Below are positions 17,073 to 25,431 of a stretch of 40,831 bases of DNA, piece after piece. How positions within the stretch are numbered: the stretch's first letter is position 1; every line of letters starts with the position of its first letter. The translations under genes and the position numbers were made by a program. Location: positions 1-40,831 of the forward strand of contig CAYMBJ010000034.1 in the NCBI GenBank assembly GCA_964388665.1. The letters are read 5' to 3'. Source of the DNA: CALCCV01 sp964388665 (GTDB taxonomy: Bacteria; Bdellovibrionota; Bdellovibrionia; Bdellovibrionales; Bdellovibrionaceae). Below the pieces are notes generated by a model. The model was not told where the DNA came from. It worked only from the letters and a program-made list of their open reading frames with translations, and did not search any database.

Positions 17073-18674
17073 ATGCCAACTCATGAAGTGACCAATCAAG
17101 TTAAACCTCTCGTAAATTATAATCTTTTTTCCACTTACCCAAGTTTGCAGAAGCTGGTGTCTCACTTTGGTGCACAGTTTGCCATCGATGGACTCACTTC
17201 ACTCGGCAAAGAGCTGGGCAGCGAGAAAATGATTCGGGCGGGCTTTTTGGCTAACGAAAATCGCCCAATCTTAAAGACCCACAGTCCTCAAGGCGAGCGC
17301 ATTGACAGAGTCGAGTTTCACCCTGCCTGGGATGATCTGATGAGATTGAGCATTGCTCACGGCGTCCACTGCTCTCCGTGGGAGAAGCCTAGAACGGGAG
17401 CGCACGTGGCTCGCGCCGCTGCGATGCTCTTGGACTATGAGAACGAACAGGGACACAGCTGCCCTCTCACAATGACCTTTGGTTGTATACCCACTCTGAG
17501 ATCCCAGAGCAGTCTTGCCAAGGAGTTTGAAGCCAAAATTCTTACGCGCGAATATGACCCTAGCTTTCGCCCCATACATGATAAAAAGGCAATCCTTATG
17601 GGGATGGCGATGACGGAAAAGCAGGGTGGCTCTGATGTCCGCTCCAACACCACGCAAGCAGTTCCTGGAAGTAGCAATAGCCTCGGGCAGGAGTTTCACA
17701 TCACCGGTCACAAATGGTTTTGCTCCGCGCCCATGAACGATGCCTTCTTTGTTTTGGCTCAATCGCCCAAAGGACTGAGTTGTTTTTTTATGCCGCGTTG
17801 GCGCGATGATGGTCAACTCAACTCGATTTATATTCAACGCCTTAAAGACAAGTTGGGCGACAGATCAAATGCATCGTCAGAAATCGAAATGGACAAGGCT
17901 TGGTCCATTCTTGTGGGCGAAGAGGGACGTGGCGTTCCCATCATCATTGAAATGGCCAACTACACCAGGCTCGATTGTGCAATGGCGGCCACGGCTTTGA
18001 TGCACCGATCGCTGATGGAGGCCACCAATTACTGTCAGCAGCGGATGGCCTTTGGCAAGTTGCTGATTGATCAGCCGCTGATGCAAAATGTTTTGGAGGA
18101 TCTCCGAATCGAGTCCGAGGCAGCACTTGCCTTTATTCTTCGCTTGGCCGCAGCCTTTGAACGACAAGAAACTGACGAAAAGGAGCAAATTTACCGTCGT
18201 GTGGTGACTGGCATTGCCAAGTTTTGGCTGACAAAGCGATCCATCGTTCACACCGCTGAAGCGCTGGAGGTGCTGGGCGGCGTTGGTTATGTCGAGGAAT
18301 CCATTATGCCCAGACTCTATCGTCAAGCCCCCCTGAACTCGATTTGGGAGGGATCTGGCAACGTCATGTGCCTCGATGTGTTGCGCGCGCTAAACAAATC
18401 TCCCCAGACTGCAACAGTTCTTATTTCCGAGCTTGAACGACTAAAGACCTTTCGCAAAAGTCTTCACCCTTTTGCTGATGACTTGATTTCGCAGTTGCGA
18501 AGTTCTGAAATTGACCAGCTCACTTCGCGACGGTTGGTAGGAAGATTGGCAACGGCCCTTCAGGCGGTCACACTGTATGATATCGGAGATCACAACCTGG
18601 CCGAAAGGTTTTCGATATCCAGAATCGAATGCCAAGGAATGAGCACCTTCGGAGCATTGTCGCAAGTTGACTGA
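17073..18674 (+). CDS. aidB: AidB-type acyl-CoA dehydrogenase
   Basis: Flavoprotein of the acyl-CoA dehydrogenase fold. In E. coli AidB is induced by alkylating agents, binds DNA and is thought to limit alkylation damage; its dehydrogenase activity is weak. The match is strong along the whole length: GMAMTEKQGGSDVRSNTT, GHKWFCSAPMNDAFFVLAQ (FAD contacts), LKDKLGDRSNASSEIE, ALEVLGGVGYVEES and the very conserved NSIWEGSGNVMCLDVLRAL. At 533 aa it is close to the E. coli protein (about 541). The ATG at 17073 is chosen for its GGAGG site and the promoter just upstream. No ada or alkB gene is nearby. A small membrane protein follows five bases after its stop. Confidence 0.93.
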   Translation: MPTHEVTNQVKPLVNYNLFSTYPSLQKLVSHFGAQFAIDGLTSLGKELGSEKMIRAGFLANENRPILKTHSPQGERIDRVEFHPAWDDLMRLSIAHGVHCSPWEKPRTGAHVARAAAMLLDYENEQGHSCPLTMTFGCIPTLRSQSSLAKEFEAKILTREYDPSFRPIHDKKAILMGMAMTEKQGGSDVRSNTTQAVPGSSNSLGQEFHITGHKWFCSAPMNDAFFVLAQSPKGLSCFFMPRWRDDGQLNSIYIQRLKDKLGDRSNASSEIEMDKAWSILVGEEGRGVPIIIEMANYTRLDCAMAATALMHRSLMEATNYCQQRMAFGKLLIDQPLMQNVLEDLRIESEAALAFILRLAAAFERQETDEKEQIYRRVVTGIAKFWLTKRSIVHTAEALEVLGGVGYVEESIMPRLYRQAPLNSIWEGSGNVMCLDVLRALNKSPQTATVLISELERLKTFRKSLHPFADDLISQLRSSEIDQLTSRRLVGRLATALQAVTLYDIGDHNLAERFSISRIECQGMSTFGALSQVD

Positions 18675-18679
18675 ATGAG

Positions 18680-19105
18680 ATGAAAATATCTTTTGCAGCT
18701 CTCCTCAGTTGGTTAAAATCTCCAGAATATTCAGAGTCAAGGAAGCTGTTACTCAACCTTGTGGCTATTTGTATTGTCATTTTGACCAGTGTTCTTATTG
18801 GTTACCGCTATGCGGTTGAAGTGGAGCCAACACCCTGCTCTAAGGATCGCTATCCTGCTAGGTGCTACCGAATCACAGAAAAACAATGTCAACTGGTGTG
18901 GACTCGCGCCGAAGTGAGTTGCCAGCAAATCATTCAGACCATGTCCTTGCCTCCGACTCGATTGGTGGCTCCGATTCGTGAAAAGTGCCAGCAGGCTCAG
19001 ATCGCTAATGCTTTTGAAATGAGTCGCATCACCAATGCTGAGTGCGAAACGATGCACCAGGAACTCTTGGATTGGCAAAAGCGCAACAGTGATTTTAAAT
19101 TTTAG
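18680..19105 (+). CDS. small membrane-anchored protein with Cys-rich outer part
   Basis: Unknown function. One strong transmembrane segment (about residues 25-44) follows a short basic N-terminus, so the C-terminal 95 residues are predicted to be periplasmic. That part contains seven Cys (including PARCYR, KQCQL, VSCQQ, EKCQQ, AECET), spaced as in a disulphide-stabilised helical hairpin. It begins five bases after the aidB stop and is probably co-transcribed with it, but there is no known link between the two. It converges on the chemoreceptor gene with only seven bases between stops. Confidence 0.7.
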   Translation: MKISFAALLSWLKSPEYSESRKLLLNLVAICIVILTSVLIGYRYAVEVEPTPCSKDRYPARCYRITEKQCQLVWTRAEVSCQQIIQTMSLPPTRLVAPIREKCQQAQIANAFEMSRITNAECETMHQELLDWQKRNSDFKF

Positions 19106-19112
19106 CTGTCAC

Positions 19113-20564
19113 TTACGCGACCTTTTTAGAATTATTGGTGGCCGCCCGATCCGAAAGCTCTAGAGACTCGGACGATTGAACTCCGCTGACAACATTTTGC
19201 AGTTCGGTGGTCGATTCTTTCACGACCTCTGACAAATTCAGTGAGGATTTAGAGCGATCCAAAATGTCGTCAGCGGATTTACGCGTAATCTCAGCTGTTT
19301 GATGAAGATTCTCCATCGCCTGTGTGGATTGATTGATACCCGAGAATTGCTCATGGCAGGCTTGCGAGACATCCGTGATGGCCTCGGAAATGTTTTGAAT
19401 CTGAGAGTTGATTTCATTAAAACTCTTAAATGCCGCAATTGATGAACTCTCGCCACTTTTGATCTTTTCTGCCACAGTGCTTGTTAGCTTGCGAATTGCT
19501 TTTTGGCTATCATTGAGCAGCCCTTGGATTTCTTTAGAGGCGGCACCGCTGACATGAGAAAGACTGCCGATCTCAGTTGCGACCACAGAAAATCCGCGGC
19601 CATACTGACCGGCTCGCGCGGCTTCAATAGCAGCATTGAATGACAGAACTTGAGTTTTGAAAACGATGCTATTAATAATGTCAGTCTTTTCTTTGATTCT
19701 GGAAAAAATGGTTTCCATCTCAGTGAGCTCTTGTTGCGAATTTTGTAGCTCGCCCATCTGCCGATCGAGAACATCCATAGCCTGTCGCCCCTGGGTTGAG
19801 GTCACCACTACTTCTTTACCCATCTCTTGGGCCAAAGTCACATTTTTGAGCGTGAGCTCAATCATCGAGCGCATCTCTGCCAACGAGCTCACGGACTCCT
19901 GAACTGCCGATAGCTGATTGGAGGCCACACTCGAGAGGTCTTCAGCCGATTGAGTGAGATGGCCTGCATTTTCAAGATTTTCATTGGAAACTCTTACCAA
20001 CTTATTTTTAATTTCATTGACCGCTTGTGACAATGACCGAATTGTTTGAAATATGACACCAAAAATAATTGAAAAAAAGGCCATGTAGGACAACAGGGAC
20101 ATCAATGCATTTCTAAAGATCGCAGTTCTACCGGGTGTTAAATCATAGCCAATCTCTATCTTTACTGTATCGCGACCGTTTGAGTCCGCCACCTCAAAGA
20201 AAAGCCTTTCGAGTGCCAGGCCCTCGCTTCTCTGACTCTTTGAAGTGAGATCCTTGTCCTTGTGTGTGTACACTATATATTCAACATACGGTGTTTTTAA
20301 CCCCTGCTCCACAAATGCATTGAGAGAGTCAATGTCCCAATTGGTCCAGGCGACCACACTGATTGAACTCAAAAATTCGCCAAAGCCCTGGAGCTGCAGT
20401 TTTGCCGAAGATTCAAAACGCCGCTGCTCAAGATTGTACAAAACAAATCCCAACGCAGAAATACCAAACACACTCAATATTGCTATCGGAAGCAGCAATC
20501 TCTTTGCCAGTGACATCGAAAGATAGGCATTCTTAAAAATCTTGAAAATTCCCAACATATTCAC
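19113..20564 (-). CDS. methyl-accepting chemotaxis protein
   Basis: Transmembrane chemoreceptor. Two helices (about 23-43 and 152-173) frame a small periplasmic sensor of about 105 residues, in the size range of a single ligand-binding module. No clear HAMP domain follows the second helix; a long coiled coil leads to the CheA/CheW-contacting hairpin tip SFNAAIEAARAGQYGRGFSVVA (about 308-329). There is no C-terminal CheR-binding pentapeptide. The start is a GTG at 20564 with GAGGAG seven bases upstream. It diverges from a solute-binding protein gene, which may present ligand to it. Confidence 0.93.
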   Translation of the reverse strand: MNMLGIFKIFKNAYLSMSLAKRLLLPIAILSVFGISALGFVLYNLEQRRFESSAKLQLQGFGEFLSSISVVAWTNWDIDSLNAFVEQGLKTPYVEYIVYTHKDKDLTSKSQRSEGLALERLFFEVADSNGRDTVKIEIGYDLTPGRTAIFRNALMSLLSYMAFFSIIFGVIFQTIRSLSQAVNEIKNKLVRVSNENLENAGHLTQSAEDLSSVASNQLSAVQESVSSLAEMRSMIELTLKNVTLAQEMGKEVVVTSTQGRQAMDVLDRQMGELQNSQQELTEMETIFSRIKEKTDIINSIVFKTQVLSFNAAIEAARAGQYGRGFSVVATEIGSLSHVSGAASKEIQGLLNDSQKAIRKLTSTVAEKIKSGESSSIAAFKSFNEINSQIQNISEAITDVSQACHEQFSGINQSTQAMENLHQTAEITRKSADDILDRSKSSLNLSEVVKESTTELQNVVSGVQSSESLELSDRAATNNSKKVA

Positions 20565-20676
20565 GAAGAGTCTCCTCTATTTTTTCATGGACCCAAAAGC
20601 CCATGATAAACCACGCTTCGGAAGTATTCTGTTATGAGTTAACGGGACCAGCTAGTCATTATGGTCGTGAGATGAA

Positions 20677-20705
20677 TTGACAAGTCTAGCTCTGTACAAG
20701 AATAT
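20677..20705 (+). promoter_or_regulatory. possible promoter of the solute-binding protein gene
   Basis: A perfect TTGACA (20677-20682) is followed after 17 bases by GAATAT (20700-20705), a poor -10. The spacer contains CTAG, as do two other candidate promoters in the window. AAGGAGA before the ATG at 20728 is a strong ribosome-binding site. Confidence 0.4.
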
Positions 20706-20727
20706 TTAAAAAACCTAAGGAGACTCC

Positions 20728-21516
20728 ATGAAAACGATTATTTTAACATGCCTTTTGTCCAGCCTTGCCAGCACAACCGCCTTTGCCGCGACTCAAGTCG
20801 AGTTTTTTGGTGATGATGGCTACCCACCCTACTCCTTTGCCGAAAAGGGTGAGGTCGTAGGTATCTATCCCGACATTTTAAAACAGGTGTCCGCAAAGCT
20901 TGCTCCCGATTATGAAATTGTACTCAAGCCAGTTCCTTGGAAACGCGGCCTTGAGGAGATCAAAAGCGGCACATCGCTGGCATTGTTTCCCCCTTATTAC
21001 AGCAAAGACCGCGAAGCCTGGATGAAGTTCTCATCGCCCATTTACACAGAGGAAGTGGTTGTTTTCTGCTCTGAAAAGGCAATGGCAAAACCTCGTAAGA
21101 ACTTTCCCGCAGACTTCACAGGATTATCCGTTGGCGTCAACGCGGGATTTGCACTAGGAGAAACTTTTTTGAAGGCAGGCAAAGACAAGAAGATCACGGT
21201 AGTTGAAGCCCCAAACAATGATTTGAACATCCGCAAACTGGCAACAGGGCGAATCGACTGCTACGCCAATGATCGCATCTCTGTGCAATACGCTTTGAAA
21301 AAAATGCTTGAAAAGAATCCAGATGACAAAGACCTAAAGGATTTTAAATTGCGCGAAGCCGCTGTGAGCTCGCAGGAAAAGGCCTTTGTTGGAATTTCTC
21401 GCGGCTATAAGAATTTAAAAACCAAAGATGACTTCGAAGCCAAACTTAACAAGGCCATCGAAGCCACTGTGAAAGAGGGCAAGGTCAAAGAAGTGATCTC
21501 CAATTGGTCTAAGTAA
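20728..21516 (+). CDS. periplasmic solute-binding protein, family 3 (amino-acid type)
   Basis: Binding protein of the SBP_bac_3 type that captures small polar ligands such as amino acids. A signal peptide ends at AFA (cleavage about 20/21). The hallmark YPPYSFAEKGEVVGIYPDIL (about 31-50) binds the ligand carboxyl and amino groups in this family, and PVPWKRGLEEIKSG and the LSVGVNAGFALGE hinge strand follow. No ABC permease or ATPase gene adjoins it, so it is an orphan here. The divergent chemoreceptor next door suggests it may feed a sensory pathway rather than transport, or that it serves a permease elsewhere. Confidence 0.9.
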   Translation: MKTIILTCLLSSLASTTAFAATQVEFFGDDGYPPYSFAEKGEVVGIYPDILKQVSAKLAPDYEIVLKPVPWKRGLEEIKSGTSLALFPPYYSKDREAWMKFSSPIYTEEVVVFCSEKAMAKPRKNFPADFTGLSVGVNAGFALGETFLKAGKDKKITVVEAPNNDLNIRKLATGRIDCYANDRISVQYALKKMLEKNPDDKDLKDFKLREAAVSSQEKAFVGISRGYKNLKTKDDFEAKLNKAIEATVKEGKVKEVISNWSK

Positions 21517-21614
21517 CTCCAAAAGAAAGCCGTTAAGACCGAACACGCTTACCGGACAGACCAGACTTTCATAACTTGCGGCCGCTACGCACTGTTGATT
21601 TTGCGGTCGCAAAC

Positions 21615-21655
21615 TTACCAGGCTCCTGAATCTGAGTTTTTCAGGAGCTTGGTAG
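21615..21655. terminator. 16-bp stem-loop between convergent genes
   Basis: Positions 21615-21630 pair with 21640-21655 without a gap (two G-T wobbles), around a nine-base loop. The core GCTCCTGAA/TTCAGGAGC is perfect. It lies between the ends of two convergent genes, the place expected for a bidirectional terminator, but neither strand has a T-run after the stem, so it may act by stabilising mRNA ends or with Rho. Confidence 0.5.
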
Positions 21656-21670
21656 ACTTCACTGGATTGT

Positions 21671-22792
21671 TTAAGAAAATCTGTCTATGTAGCGACGATC
21701 TATCCAGTCTTTTAATGCAAACACGCTGCCCCCCTCATAGGAAAGTGGACCCCAAATGGCTCTGGCTAGCTTTCTTTCTGTCACCAAAATATTGAGTTGT
21801 TTTTTAGAGGGTCTGAAGGTTAACGGACTCTTTCCATTCAATATCGCAGCGATGCTTTTTGACAAATGCTGCCCCTCTCGCACGGCCGTCACGCCAGATT
21901 TGGGCAAACTCCCACTCGCTGTATCCGAAGTGATCAGGGTGGTCATGTCGCCCACCGCGAAAACCGATTCATGAATTTGCAATTTCGAGTTTATTGCTAA
22001 AAAGCCCTGGTCATCTTTTTCTGGCTGCAAGCCCACAAATGCAAAGGGATGGGGTCGTCGCGGGAGCAACTCAAACACCCAGTCAAAGTGGAGTCTGGGG
22101 TGAGCATCCATATCAATGTATCCGTCTTCGATGAGCAGTACATTTTCACCAAAGTAAACAGACACTCCAAATTTTGTGAGAGAGGTATAAAGCTTTTCAG
22201 AAATTTGCGGTGTGTAGTTTTCGCAAAGGCGCGCGCCTCTAGTAACGAGAATCACCTCGCCCATTGGACGCTGCATGCGATTCATGCGACCCTTTAGTGC
22301 CGCAGCCACCTCCACTGAGGCGGCCCCCCCGCCCACAATCAAAACTCGCGGGCGGGCATTGTCGTGAATCGTTTTGATGACTCCCGGCCACAGCTCTAGA
22401 AACTTGTTAAAGGGTCGCAGCCCAAAGGCTGTGCGCTCAGGACATCGGCTTGGAATCTCACCCGCACCGCCCCCCATATTGAGCGAAGCACAGTCAAAGG
22501 TGAGAGTCGTCGCGTCTTCAAGAACCACCTCTTTATCTGCAAGCTTCATAGCAGCGGCGGCTGACTCAATGAACTCCACTCCTGTTTTTCGGGAAAATTC
22601 GACCACGTCAATGGCAAGATCGTTCGCTTCAATATCACCCATTATAAATCGCGGAATCAATCCCGAATAATAGATCTTTTTTGAAGGGGAAATTAGGCAA
22701 AACGGATTTTCCTTCAACAGATGTGCGGGCATATTCTTTATAACTTCAAGATGAGCATGTCCAGCGCCAATCAATACAATTTTCTTCATCAT
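21671..22792 (-). CDS. FAD-dependent pyridine nucleotide-disulfide oxidoreductase (SelD-associated NDH-2-like family)
   Basis: Two-dinucleotide-binding flavoprotein. The FAD site VLIGAGHAHLEVI is at the very N-terminus and the NAD(P)H site VLIVGGGAASVEVAAAL near residue 148; a third glycine-rich block, VFAVGDMTTL, is typical of the C-terminal part of the FAD site. The pattern GxGHAH with ISPSKKIYYSGLIPRF and the ending LKDWIDRRYIDRF fits the family often fused or linked to selenide water dikinase (TIGR03169 as I recall) and is related to type II NADH dehydrogenases. No CxxxxC redox pair is present, so it is not a disulphide reductase. selD is not in the window. Confidence 0.88.
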   Translation of the reverse strand: MMKKIVLIGAGHAHLEVIKNMPAHLLKENPFCLISPSKKIYYSGLIPRFIMGDIEANDLAIDVVEFSRKTGVEFIESAAAAMKLADKEVVLEDATTLTFDCASLNMGGGAGEIPSRCPERTAFGLRPFNKFLELWPGVIKTIHDNARPRVLIVGGGAASVEVAAALKGRMNRMQRPMGEVILVTRGARLCENYTPQISEKLYTSLTKFGVSVYFGENVLLIEDGYIDMDAHPRLHFDWVFELLPRRPHPFAFVGLQPEKDDQGFLAINSKLQIHESVFAVGDMTTLITSDTASGSLPKSGVTAVREGQHLSKSIAAILNGKSPLTFRPSKKQLNILVTERKLARAIWGPLSYEGGSVFALKDWIDRRYIDRFS

Positions 22793-22999
22793 GAGGTTCT
22801 ACTACAGAAAGAAATTGCAGTCACTTCATCAAAAACACACTCCATCAGCGCGAACCTCTGTCCGTGCGAAATCCAGTCCATTTGACCGCACCAATTTGGG
22901 GCGTGTTCGCATTTGAGATTTGACCAGACGTTCGTCAGTGATTCAGATCGAAACGTTTTGAAGAAAAATCAAATTTTCTTATTCATTTTTGTCTAGCCC

Positions 23000-23008
23000 T
23001 GGCATAAT
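23000..23008 (+). promoter_or_regulatory. extended -10 promoter of the repeat lipoprotein gene
   Basis: TGG immediately precedes CATAAT (23003-23008), a good extended -10. The -35 position has only TATTCA. Start would be near 23014, giving a leader of about 32 bases with AGGGGG before the GTG at 23046. Confidence 0.5.
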
Positions 23009-23045
23009 CAAAGCTGGAATGGGATCAGCCTTAGGGGGTAAATTC

Positions 23046-24488
23046 GTGAAGAATTTTCTATTTAAATTTGGATTTGTTGTTGTGATCGCGGCCATGGCTT
23101 TGAGCTATCAGAATTGCACCCGTGTTGGCTTTAAAGAGACACCCCAAGTTGAAAAGGCCAGCGTCGCCGTTGAGCCTCTCAATTGCAGCTTCAATGGTGA
23201 GACAGTTTACAGTGGCGAATCGATTGTCGCTTATCAAAATTCGAGCGTGGATTATGGTGAAGTTTGCGCCTCACAGAAGCGCCTTTGTGATGACGGCACT
23301 CTCTCTGGAACATTTAACTACTCAACCTGTGCAGTGGGCATGCCTGCAAGCTGTTTATTCAACGGTCAAACCATTGCTTCTGGACAGAGAATCGCTGCTT
23401 ACTTAAGTTCCGCGGTTTCCTACGGTGAAACCTGCCAACAGGAATTTCGTGAGTGCCAAAATGGGGCACTTTCTGGAAGTTTTAATTTTGCAACCTGCGA
23501 AGTCGGTCAACCGTCTTCTTGTCTGTTTAATGGCAAAACCATTGCCCATGGCGAGAAGGCAAAGGGCTACAAAGCATCGGCTGTGCCCTATGGCAGCGTC
23601 TGCGAATCCGAAGATCGTGTTTGCACTAATGGCGAGCTCAGTGGCAACTACACCTTTGGTAGCTGCAGCGTTGGTCAACCGAACTCTTGTATGTTCAATG
23701 GCAAAACACTTGCCCACGGCGAGAAGACTAAGGGCTACAAAACTTCGTCAGTGACATATGGCAATGTTTGTCAGTCAGAAGATCGCACCTGCGACAACGG
23801 CACTCTGAGTGGAAGCTTTCAGTATGGTAGCTGCAATGTTGGCCAACCGAGTTCATGTCTATTCAATGGTCAAACCATAGCGCACGGACAGTCTGTAGTG
23901 GCTTACCAAAATGCCACTGTACCAGATGGATCCAGTTGCGTTTCACAAAACAGAACTTGCAACAACGGTACCCTTAGTGGCGGATACACCAATGCTTCTT
24001 GCAAAGTCTTACCGCCAGCCTGTGTTCCTGGAAATCTCACCATCAAGATGGTTCAAAAAACCAGCAGTCTCTACTGTCCATACTCAGGCACGCCAGGGGT
24101 TTATATTGTAAATATCGCAACCAACCTCTCGCAGCACATTTACGGAACCAAGACTCTCACCGCCTCTGTAAATCTGCCCAATGACACATACAAGGTGTAT
24201 TTGGGCGCGTGGGATCGACACTGTTGGGATGGAAACACTGAAAGTACGCACAATCCAAATGGAGCTTGCGACAATCACAATGAGCCCGACGAGCAATACA
24301 AGATCAAGATTGGCAGTTGGACCAGCCCAGCCAGCACAGACATCGGGGCAGGACAGACCTTGACCTCTACTTATGCGGGTACGAGGTCATTCAGTGGACA
24401 ACTGCAAATCACTGCGGTTGGCGCTGACCCCAATGGCGGCGGCAGTGTTATGCCCGTGTGCGTGGCCTTTGTTAAGTCTTGTCCTTAA
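23046..24488 (+). CDS. surface lipoprotein with five 56-residue Cys-rich repeats
   Basis: Predicted surface or periplasmic lipoprotein of unknown function. The signal peptide ends in LSYQNC, so Cys24 is the lipid anchor; this style of lipobox is frequent in Bdellovibrio. Then come five tandem repeats, each exactly 56 residues (Cys to Cys: residues 47, 103, 159, 215, 271 onward), with the pattern SCLFNGxTIxxG, YGxxC, RxCxNGxLSG and a final Cys, four Cys per unit. Units three and four are the most alike. A distinct C-terminal domain of about 150 residues (from CVPGNLTIKM) has a Trp/His/Asp-rich loop (AWDRHCWDG) and no homology I can name. I use the GTG at 23046 because AGGGGG precedes it at the right distance. 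Confidence 0.85.
   Translation: MKNFLFKFGFVVVIAAMALSYQNCTRVGFKETPQVEKASVAVEPLNCSFNGETVYSGESIVAYQNSSVDYGEVCASQKRLCDDGTLSGTFNYSTCAVGMPASCLFNGQTIASGQRIAAYLSSAVSYGETCQQEFRECQNGALSGSFNFATCEVGQPSSCLFNGKTIAHGEKAKGYKASAVPYGSVCESEDRVCTNGELSGNYTFGSCSVGQPNSCMFNGKTLAHGEKTKGYKTSSVTYGNVCQSEDRTCDNGTLSGSFQYGSCNVGQPSSCLFNGQTIAHGQSVVAYQNATVPDGSSCVSQNRTCNNGTLSGGYTNASCKVLPPACVPGNLTIKMVQKTSSLYCPYSGTPGVYIVNIATNLSQHIYGTKTLTASVNLPNDTYKVYLGAWDRHCWDGNTESTHNPNGACDNHNEPDEQYKIKIGSWTSPASTDIGAGQTLTSTYAGTRSFSGQLQITAVGADPNGGGSVMPVCVAFVKSCP
23184..24023 (+). repeat. five tandem 168-bp coding repeats
   Basis: The 56-residue units correspond to 168-bp direct repeats starting at 23184, 23352, 23520, 23688 and 23856. DNA similarity is high between the third and fourth, consistent with duplication or gene conversion, and unit number could vary between strains. 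Confidence 0.85.
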
Positions 24489-24591
24489 TTTAGACCGAGG
24501 GGGCAAGGCCGGAGGCGCCGAGGCGTGCTCCTCGCACGTCGCAGGCGTCGATGGTCGCAGGCGTCGATGGCCGCAGCCAACGATGGTCTAA
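24489..24591. repeat. GC-rich REP-like intergenic element with 16-bp tandem repeats
   Basis: The element is bounded by TTAGACC (24490-24496) and its complement GGTCTAA (24585-24591). Inside is an imperfect hairpin with CGTGC/GCACG at its tip (around 24523-24538), then two perfect copies of a 16-bp unit (24538-24553, 24554-24569) and a degenerate third (24570-24585). GC content is far above its surroundings. It lies between convergent genes, and its first 23 bases recur at 4074-4096. Confidence 0.7.
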
Positions 24592-24612
24592 GCTTGAATC
24601 GAAATTGGTATA

Positions 24613-25431
24613 TTATTGGTAGGGAGAGTTCCGAGCATCAAGCCGAAAAAGCTTCATAGCATTTCCGCCAAGAATGAGCCTGCGCGAATCCTCGGTGATA
24701 GGCCACTCTTTCACGAACTTGAGGTAGGAGTCCATCGCCGAGATCGGCCAGTCCGTTCCATAGAGCACCTTTGAGGGCTCCATACCGAAGGTCACCATCT
24801 CTTGTAGCTGTTTCACCATAAATTTTTCGAAGCGATCACTGAACCCTCCCAAAACGAGGCCAGAAATGTCCGTATAGACATTGGCATTTTTATACACCAC
24901 TTCCATCGTGTCGCGAAGCCATGGATTGCCCAAATGACAAATCACAATCTTTAACTCGGGATGATCAACGGCAAGATCATCCACCTGTAAGGGGTGAGCA
25001 TATTTCAATTTGCCTTTGGGAGTGAAGGTATCGCCCGTGTGTATAAAAACAGGAACATCAAATTCTTTGGCTAGGTCAATAACGGGAAGCATGCCCTCTT
25101 CCGAGGGATAAAAGGGCTCATAGCCGCAATAGAATTTAATTCCTCGCACTCGCCCGTCCTGCAAGTATTCCCGCAGCTCGCCCAAATCCCATTGCTCTCG
25201 AAGCAAAAAACTCATTCCTGCCACAGCATAGATATTGGTGCTTCCTTCGAGCGCCTGAACCACTTCGCGCAAAGAAGGTCGCCCTGGAGTGTTGCGATAT
25301 GAAGTGAGGGCAAATGAAAAATCAACGCGATTGATTTTCATTTCCCTTTTGAGGGCATCTAACCTATCTGGCAAGGCTGCCTTCGTTTCATCTTCATATC
25401 TGTTCAAATGGGTGTGACAATCTACAATCAT
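24613..25431 (-). CDS. amidohydrolase-family metal-dependent hydrolase
   Basis: TIM-barrel hydrolase of the amidohydrolase_2 type (the group with ACMSD and related decarboxylases). Metal ligands are evident: His6 and His8 in DCHTH, His131 in FIHTGD, His166 in ICHLGNPW, and the catalytic Asp227 in YGTDWPI. A Lys in GIKFYCGY occupies the place of the strand-4 region. Signal peptide absent, so it is cytoplasmic. The substrate cannot be predicted. Its ATG overlaps the stop of the upstream TM-helix protein gene by four bases (ATGA), indicating translational coupling. At 272 aa it is compact for the family. Confidence 0.88.
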   Translation of the reverse strand: MIVDCHTHLNRYEDETKAALPDRLDALKREMKINRVDFSFALTSYRNTPGRPSLREVVQALEGSTNIYAVAGMSFLLREQWDLGELREYLQDGRVRGIKFYCGYEPFYPSEEGMLPVIDLAKEFDVPVFIHTGDTFTPKGKLKYAHPLQVDDLAVDHPELKIVICHLGNPWLRDTMEVVYKNANVYTDISGLVLGGFSDRFEKFMVKQLQEMVTFGMEPSKVLYGTDWPISAMDSYLKFVKEWPITEDSRRLILGGNAMKLFRLDARNSPYQ

